A stretch of DNA of 64,000 nucleotides from contig NZ_RBZV01000008.1 in the NCBI RefSeq assembly GCF_003628145.1, forward strand, positions 186,001 through 250,000, written 5' to 3'. Origin of the DNA: Trinickia fusca (GTDB lineage Bacteria > Pseudomonadota > Gammaproteobacteria > Burkholderiales > Burkholderiaceae). The notes under the pieces are model-generated. The model was not told the origin of the DNA, searched no databases, and saw only the letters and a program-made list of their open reading frames with translations. This document shows, in pieces, positions 17,281-28,395 of the stretch. Both the position numbers and the translations under genes were made by a program. How positions within the stretch are numbered: position 1 is the first letter of the stretch; every line of letters begins with the position of its first letter.

Positions 17281-18534
17281 TCAGTTTGGTTGCGGCGCGC
17301 GGGCGCGTTCGCGTTCGACGTACGACGCGTCGGGAATGCGTTCGAGCCTGGACACAACGGACAGCGTAATCACGATGGCCTGGATCGCAAAGCCGATGAC
17401 GGCGGCCCAAACACAGGCGTTGATACCGAACCTGCCTGCGATGACGGCCCCGACCAACGCGCCCAGCGGGCGGGCCCCGAACGTCGCGGTGCCGTTCATA
17501 GCCGACACGCGTGCCAGCATCGTCGACGGCGTGATCGCCTGCCTCAGTGTGGTCGAGGCGACGGTCCACAGGATCGGTCCGACGCCGAGCAGGAAGAAGC
17601 TCAGTGCCGCGAGCCAGAACGACGGCTCGAAGATCGAAACGACCATGATCAACGACGCGATCAGCCCGCAGATCGGACCGATTACGATCACGACGCCAAA
17701 CCTGACGCGCTTCGTGATCGCCGACGCGAAGTACGCACCGCACATCATGCCGATGCCATTGGCGGCAAACGTGAACCCGACCTGTTGCGCGCTGAGCATC
17801 AGGTGATGCACCGCATACGGCACATAGATCGCCTGCAACGTGAAGAAGCCGATATTGAAGAAGATCGCCGTAATGATCATGGGCCGCAAATGGCGATCCT
17901 CATAGACGAACCGCGCGCCGTCGAGCAGCTCCGCTACGAACCGCCTGCGCGGCGCGGTCGATGGCGGCTCCTTCTGCAACGTGGACAGCAGCAACATCGC
18001 GTAGCCTGACAGCATCGCCGCCCCGCCGTAGGCCCATTTACCGCCGATCCAGCCCACCAGCAGCCCGCCGACGGCGGGTCCTCCCGCATACGCCGCACTG
18101 CGCGCGAACTCTATGATGCCGTTGGCTCTCGGCAGATCTTCGCGGTTGACCAGCGACGGTATGACCGCGGGCGCAGACACGCTGTAGGCCACCGTGCCGC
18201 ATGCACCGAGGAAGCCTAGTACGGCAAGGAGCGGCAGCGTCAATGCGTGTCCGATGAGCAGCAGCAGCGCGATCGTCAGTGACAACGCGCGCAGGCCTTC
18301 GGCGATCACCATGATTTTCCGGCGCGAATAGCGATCCGCCCATACGCCGAAGGGGATCGACAACAGCAGAAACGGCAGCGTTTGCGCCGTCTGCAGGAAG
18401 CCCGTCTGACTGGCGGTCGCACCCAGTATGAGCACGGCAACCAGCGGCGTCACGGCAAGACCGATCTGTTCGGCCGACTGTGCGGCGAGATTCGAGAGCG
18501 CGAGACGGCGAAACTGGATGGGAAGGCGATTCAC
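17281..18534 (-). CDS. MFS exporter (EntS/DHA3-like)
   Basis: A 417-residue, 12-helix permease beginning RLALSNLAAQSAEQIGLAVTP and carrying the loop signature SIPFGVWADRYSRRKIMVIAE. The pattern matches the DHA3/EntS group that exports siderophores and antibiotics. GTG at 18534 is preferred because GAGG stands 7 bp upstream. It is on the same strand as cluster 1 but separated by about 810 bp holding hairpins, so it may export the cluster 1 product from its own transcript. It is divergent from an RND pump. Confidence 0.8.
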   Translation of the reverse strand: MNRLPIQFRRLALSNLAAQSAEQIGLAVTPLVAVLILGATASQTGFLQTAQTLPFLLLSIPFGVWADRYSRRKIMVIAEGLRALSLTIALLLLIGHALTLPLLAVLGFLGACGTVAYSVSAPAVIPSLVNREDLPRANGIIEFARSAAYAGGPAVGGLLVGWIGGKWAYGGAAMLSGYAMLLLSTLQKEPPSTAPRRRFVAELLDGARFVYEDRHLRPMIITAIFFNIGFFTLQAIYVPYAVHHLMLSAQQVGFTFAANGIGMMCGAYFASAITKRVRFGVVIVIGPICGLIASLIMVVSIFEPSFWLAALSFFLLGVGPILWTVASTTLRQAITPSTMLARVSAMNGTATFGARPLGALVGAVIAGRFGINACVWAAVIGFAIQAIVITLSVVSRLERIPDASYVERERARAPQPN

Positions 18535-18807
18535 CAATTCACCTCAAATGGGTTAGTCCGCAGGATCAGCGGAGGCTACGCCGACTCCCTGCCCCTCACA
18601 CTCCATTTATTGCTGTTGAATTTGTCGACGGCGCCCGGCCCCCGCCCCCCGGTCTGTCTCGCAGTGCCGGCCCTGGGGCCGTCTTCAATTCGACAGCAAG
18701 AATCGGGACGATCGAAGTTCGTTCGCCGGGTAACCTCCCTCGGCTGGGCCAATGGCCCCGCCATGCGCTCGCGTCTTGCGCCCGATTCCAACCTGTCGGT
18801 GCCTCCC

Positions 18808-21800
18808 GTGAACATATCCAGATTCTTCATCGACCGGCCGATCTTCGCCGGAGTGCTATCGGTCATCATTCTGCTGGCCGGCGTGATCACGATGTTCCAG
18901 TTGCCGATTTCCGAATACCCGGAAGTCGTGCCGCCCTCGGTTATCGTGCGCGCGCAGTACCCGGGCGCCAACCCGAAGGTGATCGCCGAAACCGTTGCCT
19001 CGCCGCTCGAAGAGCAGATCAACGGGGTCGAGGACATGCTGTACATGCAATCGCAAGCGAACAGCGACGGCAACATGGCGATCACCGTCACGTTCAAGCT
19101 CGGCACCGATCCCGACAAGGCAACGCAACTCGTGCAGAACCGCGTGAACCAGGCGCTGCCGCGCCTGCCGGAAGATGTGCAGCGGCTCGGCGTCACGACG
19201 ATGAAAAGTTCGCCGACGCTGACGATGATCGTGCACCTGATCTCGCCGAACAACCGTTATGACATGACGTACCTGCGCAACTATGCGTTGCTCAACGTGA
19301 GGGATCGGCTGTCACGGATCAACGGCGTCGCCGAAGCATTGCTCTGGGGCTCGGGCGACTACGCGATGCGCGTCTGGCTCGATCCGCAAAAGGTCGCCCA
19401 ACGCGGGCTGTCCGCGAACGACGTCGTCACGGCGATCCGCGAGCAGAACATCCAGGTCGCGGCGGGCGTGATCGGCGCGCAGCCGTCGCTGCCAGGCACG
19501 CCGCTGCAACTGTCGGTGAATGCGCAAGGCCGCTTGCACAGCGAGGAGGAGTTCGGCGACATCATCGTCAAGACGAATCCGGACGGCGGCGTCACACGAT
19601 TGCGCGACATCGCGCGCATCTCGCTCGACGCCTCCGATTACAGCCTCAGGACCTCCCTCGACAATCAACGCGCGATCGTGATCGGCATTCATCAATTGCC
19701 GGGCGCGAATTCACTCGCCATCTCCGACGAAGTGCGCAAGACGATGGCGGATCTGAAGCAGGACTTTCCGGACGGTGTCGACTACAAGATCGTCTACGAC
19801 CCGACGCAGTTCGTGCGCGCATCGATCAAGGCCGTCGCGCATACGCTACTCGAGGCCATCGCGCTCGTCGTGATCGTCGTGATCGTGTTCCTCCAGACCT
19901 GGCGCGCGTCGATCATTCCGTTGATCGCGGTGCCCGTGTCGATCGTCGGCACGTTCTCGCTCCTCTTCCTGTTCGGCTATTCGATCAATGCGCTATCGCT
20001 GTTCGGCATGGTGCTCGCGATCGGGATCGTCGTCGACGACGCGATCGTCGTCGTCGAGAACGTCGAGCGCAACATCGAGAGCGGGATGAGTGCGCGCGAG
20101 TCGACTTACAAAGCGATGCAGGAGGTGAGCGGACCGATCATCGCGATCGCGCTGACGCTGGTTGCCGTGTTCGTGCCGCTGGCATTCATGTCAGGTCTGA
20201 CCGGGCAGTTCTACAAGCAGTTCGCGATGACGATTGCGATCTCGACGGTGATCTCGGCGTTCAACTCGCTGACGCTGTCTCCAGCGCTTTGCGCGGTGCT
20301 GCTGAGGGGACACGATGAAAAGGAAGACTGGCTGACACGGCTGATGAACCGCTCGCTCGGCGGCTTTTTCAGGCGCTTCGACAAGGTGTTTCACCGCGGT
20401 GCGAAGGACTATGGCCGCGGCGTGCGCTTCGTGCTGTCGAGGAAGGCGTTGATGCTCGGCGTGTATCTCGCGCTCGTCGGCGCGACCGTGCTGGTCTCGA
20501 AGGCCGTCCCGAGCGGTTTCGTGCCGGCGCAGGACAAGGAATACCTCGTCGCGCTCGCACAATTGCCGAACGGCGCATCGCTCGACCGCACCGAGAAAGT
20601 GATTCACGACATGGGTTCGATCGCCCTCGCACAGCCTGGTGTCGCGAATGCGGTGCAATTTGCGGGCCTGTCCGTCGCAGGCTTCACCAACAGCTCCAGC
20701 TCGGGGATCGTGTTCGTGATGCTGAATCCGTTCGATCAGCGGCGCGACAAGGCGATGTCCGCCGCGCATATCGCGGATAGTCTCAAGCGGCAGTTTTCCC
20801 AAATCAAGGGGGCGCGGATCGTCGTGTTCCCTCCGCCGCCGGTGTACGGCCTCGGCAACCTGGGCGGCTTCAAGATGCAGATCGAGGATCGTGGTGCGCT
20901 CGGCTACGCGCGGCTCGCCGATGCGACGGGCGATTTCATCAAACGCGCGCAGCAGACGCCCGAGCTCGGGCCGCTCTTCACGAGCTACCAAATCAATGTG
21001 CCGCAACTGAACGTCGCGCTCGACCGCACGAAGGCCAAGCAGCTCGGTGTGCCCATCACCGACGTATTCGACACGATGCAGGTCTATCTGGGCTCGCTGT
21101 ACGTCAACGACTTCAACCGCTTCGGCCGCGTCTATCAGGTGCGTGTGCAGGCCGATGCGCCATTCCGCCAGCGCCCTGACGACATCCTGCAATTGAAGAC
21201 CCGCAATGCGGCCGGCGAGATGGTCCCGCTGTCGTCGCTCGTCAAGGTCACGCCGACGTTCGGCCCGGAGATGGTCGTGCGCTACAACGGCTACACGGCG
21301 GCCGACATCAACGGCGGCCCGGCGCCGGGCTACTCGTCGGGACAGGCACAGGAGGCGATCGAGCGGGTCGCCGCGCAGACGCTGCCGCGCGGCGTGAGGT
21401 TCGAGTGGACCGACCTGACCTATCAGCAGATCATTGCGGGGGACTCGGCGCTCTGGGTGTTTCCTATCAGCGTGCTGCTCGTGTTCCTCGTGCTGGCCGC
21501 GTTGTACGAGAGCCTGACGCTGCCGCTCGCCGTGATCCTGATCGTGCCGATGAGCATCTTGTCCGCGCTGGCCGGCGTATGGCTCACGCAAGGGGACAAC
21601 AACATCTTCACGCAGATCGGCCTGATGGTGCTCGTGGGCCTCTCGGCGAAGAACGCGATCCTCATCGTCGAGTTCGCGCGTGAACTCGAACACGGCGGCA
21701 AGAGCACGCTCGAAGCCGCGATCGAGGCGAGCCGGCTGCGGCTGCGCCCGATCCTCATGACGTCGATCGCGTTCATCATGGGCGTCGTGCCGCTCGTGCT

Positions 21801-21993
21801 ATCGCGCGGTGCGGGCTCCGAGATGCGCCACGCGATGGGCGTCGCGGTGTTCTTCGGCATGCTCGGCGTCACGCTGTTCGGGTTGATGCTGACACCGGTG
21901 TTCTACGTGGTGCTGCGTCTGCTCGCAGGCGGTAAGATCCACGTCGCGCAGAAGGATTCGGCGGGTTACGGCCTGCCGGCCCCCGATGCTTGA
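18808..21993 (+). CDS. RND efflux pump inner-membrane subunit (HAE1, MexF/BpeF-like)
   Basis: A 1061-residue proton-driven resistance-nodulation-division permease. It opens VNISRFFIDRPIFAGVL, shows the porter region ISEYPEVVPPSVIVRAQYPG and VASPLEEQINGVEDMLYM, the TM4 proton-relay segment GIVVDDAIVVVENVERN, and a C-terminal GLSAKNAILIVEFARE. The GTG at 18808 is chosen because it begins the conserved N-terminus; the open frame runs further up without homology. No membrane-fusion protein or outer-membrane channel gene is adjacent, which is unusual for HAE1 pumps, so partners must be encoded elsewhere. The 270 bp upstream hold no recognisable gene. Confidence 0.93.
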   Translation: MNISRFFIDRPIFAGVLSVIILLAGVITMFQLPISEYPEVVPPSVIVRAQYPGANPKVIAETVASPLEEQINGVEDMLYMQSQANSDGNMAITVTFKLGTDPDKATQLVQNRVNQALPRLPEDVQRLGVTTMKSSPTLTMIVHLISPNNRYDMTYLRNYALLNVRDRLSRINGVAEALLWGSGDYAMRVWLDPQKVAQRGLSANDVVTAIREQNIQVAAGVIGAQPSLPGTPLQLSVNAQGRLHSEEEFGDIIVKTNPDGGVTRLRDIARISLDASDYSLRTSLDNQRAIVIGIHQLPGANSLAISDEVRKTMADLKQDFPDGVDYKIVYDPTQFVRASIKAVAHTLLEAIALVVIVVIVFLQTWRASIIPLIAVPVSIVGTFSLLFLFGYSINALSLFGMVLAIGIVVDDAIVVVENVERNIESGMSARESTYKAMQEVSGPIIAIALTLVAVFVPLAFMSGLTGQFYKQFAMTIAISTVISAFNSLTLSPALCAVLLRGHDEKEDWLTRLMNRSLGGFFRRFDKVFHRGAKDYGRGVRFVLSRKALMLGVYLALVGATVLVSKAVPSGFVPAQDKEYLVALAQLPNGASLDRTEKVIHDMGSIALAQPGVANAVQFAGLSVAGFTNSSSSGIVFVMLNPFDQRRDKAMSAAHIADSLKRQFSQIKGARIVVFPPPPVYGLGNLGGFKMQIEDRGALGYARLADATGDFIKRAQQTPELGPLFTSYQINVPQLNVALDRTKAKQLGVPITDVFDTMQVYLGSLYVNDFNRFGRVYQVRVQADAPFRQRPDDILQLKTRNAAGEMVPLSSLVKVTPTFGPEMVVRYNGYTAADINGGPAPGYSSGQAQEAIERVAAQTLPRGVRFEWTDLTYQQIIAGDSALWVFPISVLLVFLVLAALYESLTLPLAVILIVPMSILSALAGVWLTQGDNNIFTQIGLMVLVGLSAKNAILIVEFARELEHGGKSTLEAAIEASRLRLRPILMTSIAFIMGVVPLVLSRGAGSEMRHAMGVAVFFGMLGVTLFGLMLTPVFYVVLRLLAGGKIHVAQKDSAGYGLPAPDA

Positions 21994-22085
21994 ACGGCGA
22001 ATTTGACCGCAAGACTCGGAGCGCGACCGTCTTGCCCGCCGCGTAGAGTCTCGTCGACGCCATTTGAGTAGAGCGTGACCCCGAC

Positions 22086-23183
22086 ATGAAAACACGTTCC
22101 AAACCGGATGCCGTGCTTGCCGCCGGCACGCACGACGTCACCCACGACCCACGCTGGGCGATGATTCTCGCGCGCGACCCGGCGGCGAACGGCGCGTTCG
22201 TCTACGGCGTGCGGACGACGGGCGTCTACTGCCATCCGGGCAGTCCGTCGCGACTGCCAAGGCCCGAGAACGTCGTGTTCTTCGATAGCCCGAAGCAGGC
22301 CGAGGCGGCCGGGTATCGGCCCAGCAAGCGCGCGGCCGCGGCCCCGACGAACGTGGCGGCGCATCACGCGCGCCTCGTCGCGCAGGCGTGCAGGCTCATC
22401 GAAAACGCGCCCAACCCGCCGCAGCTCGACGAGCTCGCGCGCGAGGCCGGCCTGAGTCCGTTCCACTTCCACCGCGTGTTCAAGTCCGTGACGGGCCTGA
22501 CGCCGAAGCGCTATGCGATCGGGCATCGCGCGAAGAAAGTCCGGGACCTCCTCGCCGAAAGTCAATCCGTCACCGAGGCGATCTACGACGCCGGATTCAA
22601 CTCGAACAGCCGGTTCTATGAGACGGCCGACAACGTGCTCGGCATGACGCCGTCGACGTTCAAGGCCGGCGGCGTCGACACGGACATCCACTTCGCCATC
22701 GGCGAATGTTCGCTCGGCTCGATCCTTGTCGCGCAAAGCGAGCGCGGCGTCTGCGCGATCCTGATGGGCGACGATCCCGCCGCGCTACTGAAGGATTTGC
22801 AGGATCAGTTCCCCTGCGCCAACCTGATCGGCGGCGACGCCGCCTACGAGCAGCTCGTCGCCAGGGTGATCGGCCTGATCGAGGCGCCGTCGCTGGGTCA
22901 CGACCTGCCGCTCGATGTGCGCGGCACAGCGTTCCAGCAGCGCGTATGGGAAGCGCTGCGTGCGATTCCTGCCGGCATAACGGTCACGTACGGGGATATC
23001 GCGGCGCGCATCGGCGCGCCGAAGGCGGTGCGCGCCGTCGCGCAAGCGTGCGGCGCGAACACTATCGCAGTTGCGATACCTTGCCATCGCGTGATTCGAA
23101 GCGACGGCAGCCTGTCGGGCTATCGCTGGGGCGTCGAGCGCAAGCGCGAATTGCTCAAGCGCGAGGAGGAGGAGGTATCGTAA
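22086..23183 (+). CDS. ada: Ada-type methylated-DNA methyltransferase/regulator with degenerate zinc site
   Basis: A 365-residue three-part protein: an N-terminal Ada DNA-repair domain (to about residue 85), an AraC-type helix-turn-helix (about 95-190) and a C-terminal O6-methylguanine methyltransferase. The last is intact, with IPCHRV and acceptor C333. In the first domain the methyl-acceptor cysteine is kept (C49 in GVYCHPGS), but the other three zinc ligands of E. coli Ada are replaced by S53, S80 and A83 (RPSKRA instead of RPCKRC). O6-alkyl repair should work. Zinc-dependent phosphotriester repair and methylation-triggered activation are doubtful. The gene follows the RND gene by 92 bp. 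Confidence 0.9.
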   Translation: MKTRSKPDAVLAAGTHDVTHDPRWAMILARDPAANGAFVYGVRTTGVYCHPGSPSRLPRPENVVFFDSPKQAEAAGYRPSKRAAAAPTNVAAHHARLVAQACRLIENAPNPPQLDELAREAGLSPFHFHRVFKSVTGLTPKRYAIGHRAKKVRDLLAESQSVTEAIYDAGFNSNSRFYETADNVLGMTPSTFKAGGVDTDIHFAIGECSLGSILVAQSERGVCAILMGDDPAALLKDLQDQFPCANLIGGDAAYEQLVARVIGLIEAPSLGHDLPLDVRGTAFQQRVWEALRAIPAGITVTYGDIAARIGAPKAVRAVAQACGANTIAVAIPCHRVIRSDGSLSGYRWGVERKRELLKREEEEVS

Positions 23184-23246
23184 GCGCGTAAGCGGGGGGA
23201 TTCGCCACCTTCACACGGTGCGGTACACGCTCCCCCCAACGGCCGC

Positions 23247-24029
23247 TCAGTCGAGGCAACCCGCATGCGTGCGTAACGCGCGGCGCGCGTAATACGCAAA
23301 TGCCGCCGCGTCGCGTTTGCGCGTGGAGATCCAATCGTGCGCTTCGCGTGCGAGCTCGGGTGGAATCGGCTTGATCGTCCCCGCCGACATCGCCAGCAAT
23401 TGCAGCCGTGCCGCACGTTCGATCAGATGCGCCAGGATGCACGCCTCTTCGATCGTCGTGCCGACGACGAGCTGGCCATGGTGCGACAGCAGAATCGCTC
23501 GCTTGTCGCCGAGCGCGTTCGCGATGATCTCGCCTTCCTCGTTTCCGACGGGGATGCCCGGCCAGTCCTTGAGGAACGCGCAGTCGTCATAGAGCGGACT
23601 GGTGTCCATATGTGAGACGACGAGCGGCTCCTCGAGCATCGACAGTGCAGCGACATGGGCCGGATGGGTGTGGATGATGCAGTTCACGTCCGGACGCTCG
23701 CGATAGATCCATGTGTGGAAGCGATTGGCCGGATTCGGAATGCCCTCGCCTTCGACCACGGCCAGATCCTCGTCGACCTTCAGCAGATTCGATGCCGTGA
23801 TCTCGTCGAAGCCGTGGCCCAGGCGCTGCGTGTAATACGTGCCCGGCGCATCGGTGCGGCAGGTGATCTGTCCGGCCAGACCCGAATCGTGACCCGCATC
23901 GAACAGGATCCGGCAGGTGAGCGCGAGCTTCTGCCGCGCGGACCACGCCTCGCCCCAAACCTCGCCCTCGAGGCGCTGCGTCGCCAGTTCGACGAGCGCC
24001 GCCTTTGGCATCCTCAATGTGTCAGCCAT
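23247..24029 (-). CDS. Class II aldolase/adducin-family protein
   Basis: A 260-residue zinc-type aldolase-fold protein related to fuculose-phosphate aldolase and RhaD. Metal ligands appear in CIIHTHPAHVAALSM and in LLSHHGQLVVGTT. Members cleave sugar phosphates or act on hydroxy acids, and this subgroup usually carries only a general annotation. It is divergent from an XRE-cupin regulator, with a palindromic box between, and is probably controlled by it. The substrate cannot be told. Confidence 0.82.
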   Translation of the reverse strand: MADTLRMPKAALVELATQRLEGEVWGEAWSARQKLALTCRILFDAGHDSGLAGQITCRTDAPGTYYTQRLGHGFDEITASNLLKVDEDLAVVEGEGIPNPANRFHTWIYRERPDVNCIIHTHPAHVAALSMLEEPLVVSHMDTSPLYDDCAFLKDWPGIPVGNEEGEIIANALGDKRAILLSHHGQLVVGTTIEEACILAHLIERAARLQLLAMSAGTIKPIPPELAREAHDWISTRKRDAAAFAYYARRALRTHAGCLD

Positions 24030-24121
24030 ACCCCTCCCCTCGAAATGATTGAACGTGGCGCGCGTGTGTCATGCGCTATGCGCAGAGCTGGCGCGGCCCC
24101 AGCAAGACACCTCGTGGATTA

Positions 24122-24140
24122 TATGACATGTTGTGTCATA
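24122..24140. promoter_or_regulatory. Palindromic operator candidate for the XRE-cupin regulator
   Basis: TATGACA (24122-24128) and TGTCATA (24134-24140) form a perfect inverted repeat with a 5-bp spacer, located 39 bp upstream of the regulator start and 93 bp upstream of the divergent aldolase start. A related GTGTCAT stands at 24066-24072. Confidence 0.55.
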
Positions 24141-24178
24141 AAGTACAATCGGTGTTTCTGAAAGCCTCGTGCAAGCCC

Positions 24179-24712
24179 ATGACGATTCGTCTGAAACTCC
24201 TGAGAAAGCAGAAAGGCTGGACGCTAGACGTCCTGGCCGAAGCCAGCGGCCTGACCAAAAGCTATCTGTCGAAGGTGGAGCGCGGCGTCAGCGTGCCGTC
24301 GATCGCGGTCGCGCTGAAGCTATCGAAGGCGCTCGATGTGGAGGTGGAGCAACTGTTCTCCGACACGCAAGATCCCGACCTGATCACCGTCACCCGCGCC
24401 GCCGATCGGCGTGCCGCGCCCGCCGGCCGCACGCATGCGTTTGCGAGCATCGCGGCGAGTGTCGCCCCGAAAAAGATGCTGCCGTTCATCGTCTACCCGC
24501 CGCAGGAGTTCGCTGCGTCGGGGGGCCGCGAGCACGAGGGCGAGGAATTGCTGTTCGTGCACAAAGGGCAAGTCGAGATCGAGTTTCCGAATGAAACAGT
24601 GCGACTCAAGGTCGGCGATTCCGTCTACTTCAATGCGCTGATCCCGCATCGCACGCGCAGCCTGGGCGCGACGCAGGCGGAGATTCTGGTTGTCGTGAGC
24701 CACGAAGAGTGA
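24179..24712 (+). CDS. XRE-family regulator with C-terminal cupin
   Basis: A 177-residue regulator. Residues 1-65 form an XRE helix-turn-helix (LRKQKGWTLDVLAEASGLTK, SYLSKVERGVSVPS). Residues about 105-175 form a cupin barrel with EHEGEELLFVHKGQVEIEF and GDSVYFNALIPHRTRS. This architecture senses a small ligand in the cupin. The ATG at 24179 is preferred because it begins the conserved HTH; the upstream in-frame ATG overlaps the palindrome. It probably represses itself and the divergent aldolase gene. Confidence 0.85.
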   Translation: MTIRLKLLRKQKGWTLDVLAEASGLTKSYLSKVERGVSVPSIAVALKLSKALDVEVEQLFSDTQDPDLITVTRAADRRAAPAGRTHAFASIAASVAPKKMLPFIVYPPQEFAASGGREHEGEELLFVHKGQVEIEFPNETVRLKVGDSVYFNALIPHRTRSLGATQAEILVVVSHEE

Positions 24713-26356
<1,644 letters not shown>

Positions 26357-26381
26357 GGTCGAAAGCCCGCGACCCATGCAC

Positions 26382-26414
26382 GATGCGGACGCTGATGGTC
26401 AATGCGTCCGCATC
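26382..26414 (+). terminator. Terminator hairpin after argG
   Basis: A perfect 11-bp stem, GATGCGGACGC (26382-26392) with GCGTCCGCATC (26404-26414) and an 11-nt loop, lies between the convergent argG and dsbB genes. No T run follows, so it may work in both directions or with Rho. Confidence 0.6.
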
Positions 26415-26445
26415 GCGCGTAGGGCGGCGGGCCAATCGATTCAAC

Positions 26446-26952
26446 TCAACTACTGAGCTGCGCCCGAACTTGAGCCATGCTCGAGACGAGCAGCAGCGCA
26501 CATGCCGCGAATATCGCGAGTGCCCACATCGGCAAGGACAACCCCAGGATCGGCGGATACGGTGTCTCGCACAGCCCCGCGACCTTGAACACGCCCGGCA
26601 GCCAGTGCGCGGGAGGCAGACTGTCGACGATCGGCTGCAGCGCATCGAAGCCGCAGCTGAATGCCGGATGGGACTGCACGTAAACGTGCCGCCCAGCCAC
26701 GATCACACCGGCTAGCGCCGATACCAGCGCCAGCGCACGCCATAGCCGCACGCGGCGTCCGACTCCAGCAGCCGCAAACGAAAACGCGGCAACCAGCAGG
26801 AACAGATAGCGCTGGATGATGCAGAGCGGACACGGATCTTCGTGCAGCGCGTGCTGAATCCAGAGCGCGCCGCCCACCACCGCAACACAACCGACGCCGA
26901 TCGCGATCAACGTCCCTCGTTGCTCCCCAACGGGCTGAGTTGGTATGTTCAT
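26446..26952 (-). CDS. dsbB: Disulfide bond formation protein DsbB
   Basis: A 168-residue inner-membrane protein with four predicted helices that reoxidises DsbA and passes electrons to quinone. Both redox pairs are present: C41-x2-C44 in [14 protein letters not shown], and C100 with C128 in FSCGFD and GLCET on the second periplasmic loop. ATG 26952 (MNIPTQP) is chosen; it starts 5 bp after the end of the PLP decarboxylase gene, so the two are probably cotranscribed at the end of the cluster 2 minus-strand operon. That may be chance placement of a housekeeping gene. Confidence 0.92.
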   Translation of the reverse strand: MNIPTQPVGEQRGTLIAIGVGCVAVVGGALWIQHALHEDPCPLCIIQRYLFLLVAAFSFAAAGVGRRVRLWRALALVSALAGVIVAGRHVYVQSHPAFSCGFDALQPIVDSLPPAHWLPGVFKVAGLCETPYPPILGLSLPMWALAIFAACALLLVSSMAQVRAQLSS

Positions 26953-26957
26953 GGCGA

Positions 26958-28349
26958 TCACCCCAGTGCTCGGACCAGCGATTGGAAGATGCGGTCCACG
27001 TCCCGCTCGCCCGTGCGCCAATTGCAAAACGCCACGCGCAGGCCCCATGTGCCGGCGTAGACCGTCGTCGTGATGAAAACGTCGCCCAGATCGCGCACCG
27101 CGAGCATGTAAGCACCGATGCGCGCTTCGTCGGGTTGCTCGGCAAGCGTGAAGCAGACCACGTTGAGGCGGGTGGGCGCGAGCAGCTTAAGGCCAGGCTG
27201 CTCCGCAATCATGCGGCCCAGCCGATGCGCGAGCGCGATGTTGCGGCGGACGATCTCGGCGTGACCGTCGCGACCATAAGCGGCGAGCGCAAACCACGTC
27301 GAGAGCGCACGCAGACGGCGCGAGTTTTCCGGCGTCAGATGGACGAAGTCCGGGTTGTCGGTGGGCACGCCCAGATACGCCGAACTGTTTTGAAAAACGC
27401 GCACCTGCAAGTCGCGCCGGCGGCTGAACTGCACCGCCGCGTCATAGGGCACGTTCAACCACTTGTGCAGGTCGATGCAGATCGAATCGGCACCATCGAG
27501 ACCGCGCGTGAGCGATGCATGATCGGGCGAGAGCGCGGCGAATGCGCCGAACGCGGCATCGACGTGCAGCCAGAACGAGTAGCGCGACTTGAGTTCCACG
27601 ATGGCCGGCAGCGCGTCGAAATCGACCGTGTTGACGGTGCCCGTGTTCGCGACGACGATCACCGGCTCGCCTTCGAAGCGCTCGAGCGCGGTCTCGAGCG
27701 CATCGAGGTCGACGGCTTCACGCTCTTTCAGCGTCGCGATCTTCTGGACGGCGCGACGGCCGATCCCGAGCACCGACAGCGCTTTGTAGATGCTCGAATG
27801 CGGCGTGCCCGACAGCACTCGGATCGGTGGCAGCATGCCGACGCCGTGCTCCGAAATATCGACGCGGTTCGGGCAGTTTTCGCCGAGCCATTCGCGGCCG
27901 ATCGCCAGGCCGACGAGATTGGACATCGTCGCGCCGCTGACGAACACGCCTTGCTGCGCATTGGAAAGCCCGAATAGCTCGCGCAGCCTCGCGATGGTTT
28001 CGCGCTCGAGATCGGGCGCCGCGCTGTCGATGCCCGCGGTCGGATTCTGATCGTAGACACTGGTCAGCCAGTCCCCGGCGATGGAGGCCGGCGTCGCGCC
28101 GCCCGTCACGAAGCCGAGGTAGCGCGCCCCTGCACTGCCGGAGAATCCCGGTGCCCAGCGCTTTTGGAAATCGTCGAACGCGCTATCGAAGCCGAGTCCG
28201 TGCTCCGGCAACGGCTGGGGCGTGACGGGGGTCGGCGCAAGCGCGGCCGGGCGCTCGTCGATGCGGTCAAGCACATCGAGCGCGTGATCGAGCGTGCGCG
28301 TCAGTACTCCTTCGATTCCGACAAGGTCATGTGAGAGTTTGGCGTCCAT
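26958..28349 (-). CDS. PLP-dependent group II amino acid decarboxylase-like protein
   Basis: A 463-residue fold-type I PLP enzyme of the glutamate/aromatic amino acid decarboxylase group. The PLP lysine is in [20 protein letters not shown], the ring-stacking histidine in [18 protein letters not shown], and the phosphate-binding region is [16 protein letters not shown]. Members release CO2 from aromatic, acidic or diamino acids, and some are aldehyde synthases. It sits between an MFS gene and dsbB in the minus-strand half of cluster 2 and may supply an amine building block. The substrate is not predictable from sequence alone. Confidence 0.85.
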   Translation of the reverse strand: MDAKLSHDLVGIEGVLTRTLDHALDVLDRIDERPAALAPTPVTPQPLPEHGLGFDSAFDDFQKRWAPGFSGSAGARYLGFVTGGATPASIAGDWLTSVYDQNPTAGIDSAAPDLERETIARLRELFGLSNAQQGVFVSGATMSNLVGLAIGREWLGENCPNRVDISEHGVGMLPPIRVLSGTPHSSIYKALSVLGIGRRAVQKIATLKEREAVDLDALETALERFEGEPVIVVANTGTVNTVDFDALPAIVELKSRYSFWLHVDAAFGAFAALSPDHASLTRGLDGADSICIDLHKWLNVPYDAAVQFSRRRDLQVRVFQNSSAYLGVPTDNPDFVHLTPENSRRLRALSTWFALAAYGRDGHAEIVRRNIALAHRLGRMIAEQPGLKLLAPTRLNVVCFTLAEQPDEARIGAYMLAVRDLGDVFITTTVYAGTWGLRVAFCNWRTGERDVDRIFQSLVRALG

Positions 28350-28395
28350 TTTTTATAGGCTATCGAGGTGGAGGAAAGAGGACTGGCCAACCGCG

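Noticed and set aside
20191-21693. A 500-codon minus-strand frame inside the RND gene
   Set aside because: It is antisense to a clear RND permease and has low-complexity Arg/His/Glu composition.
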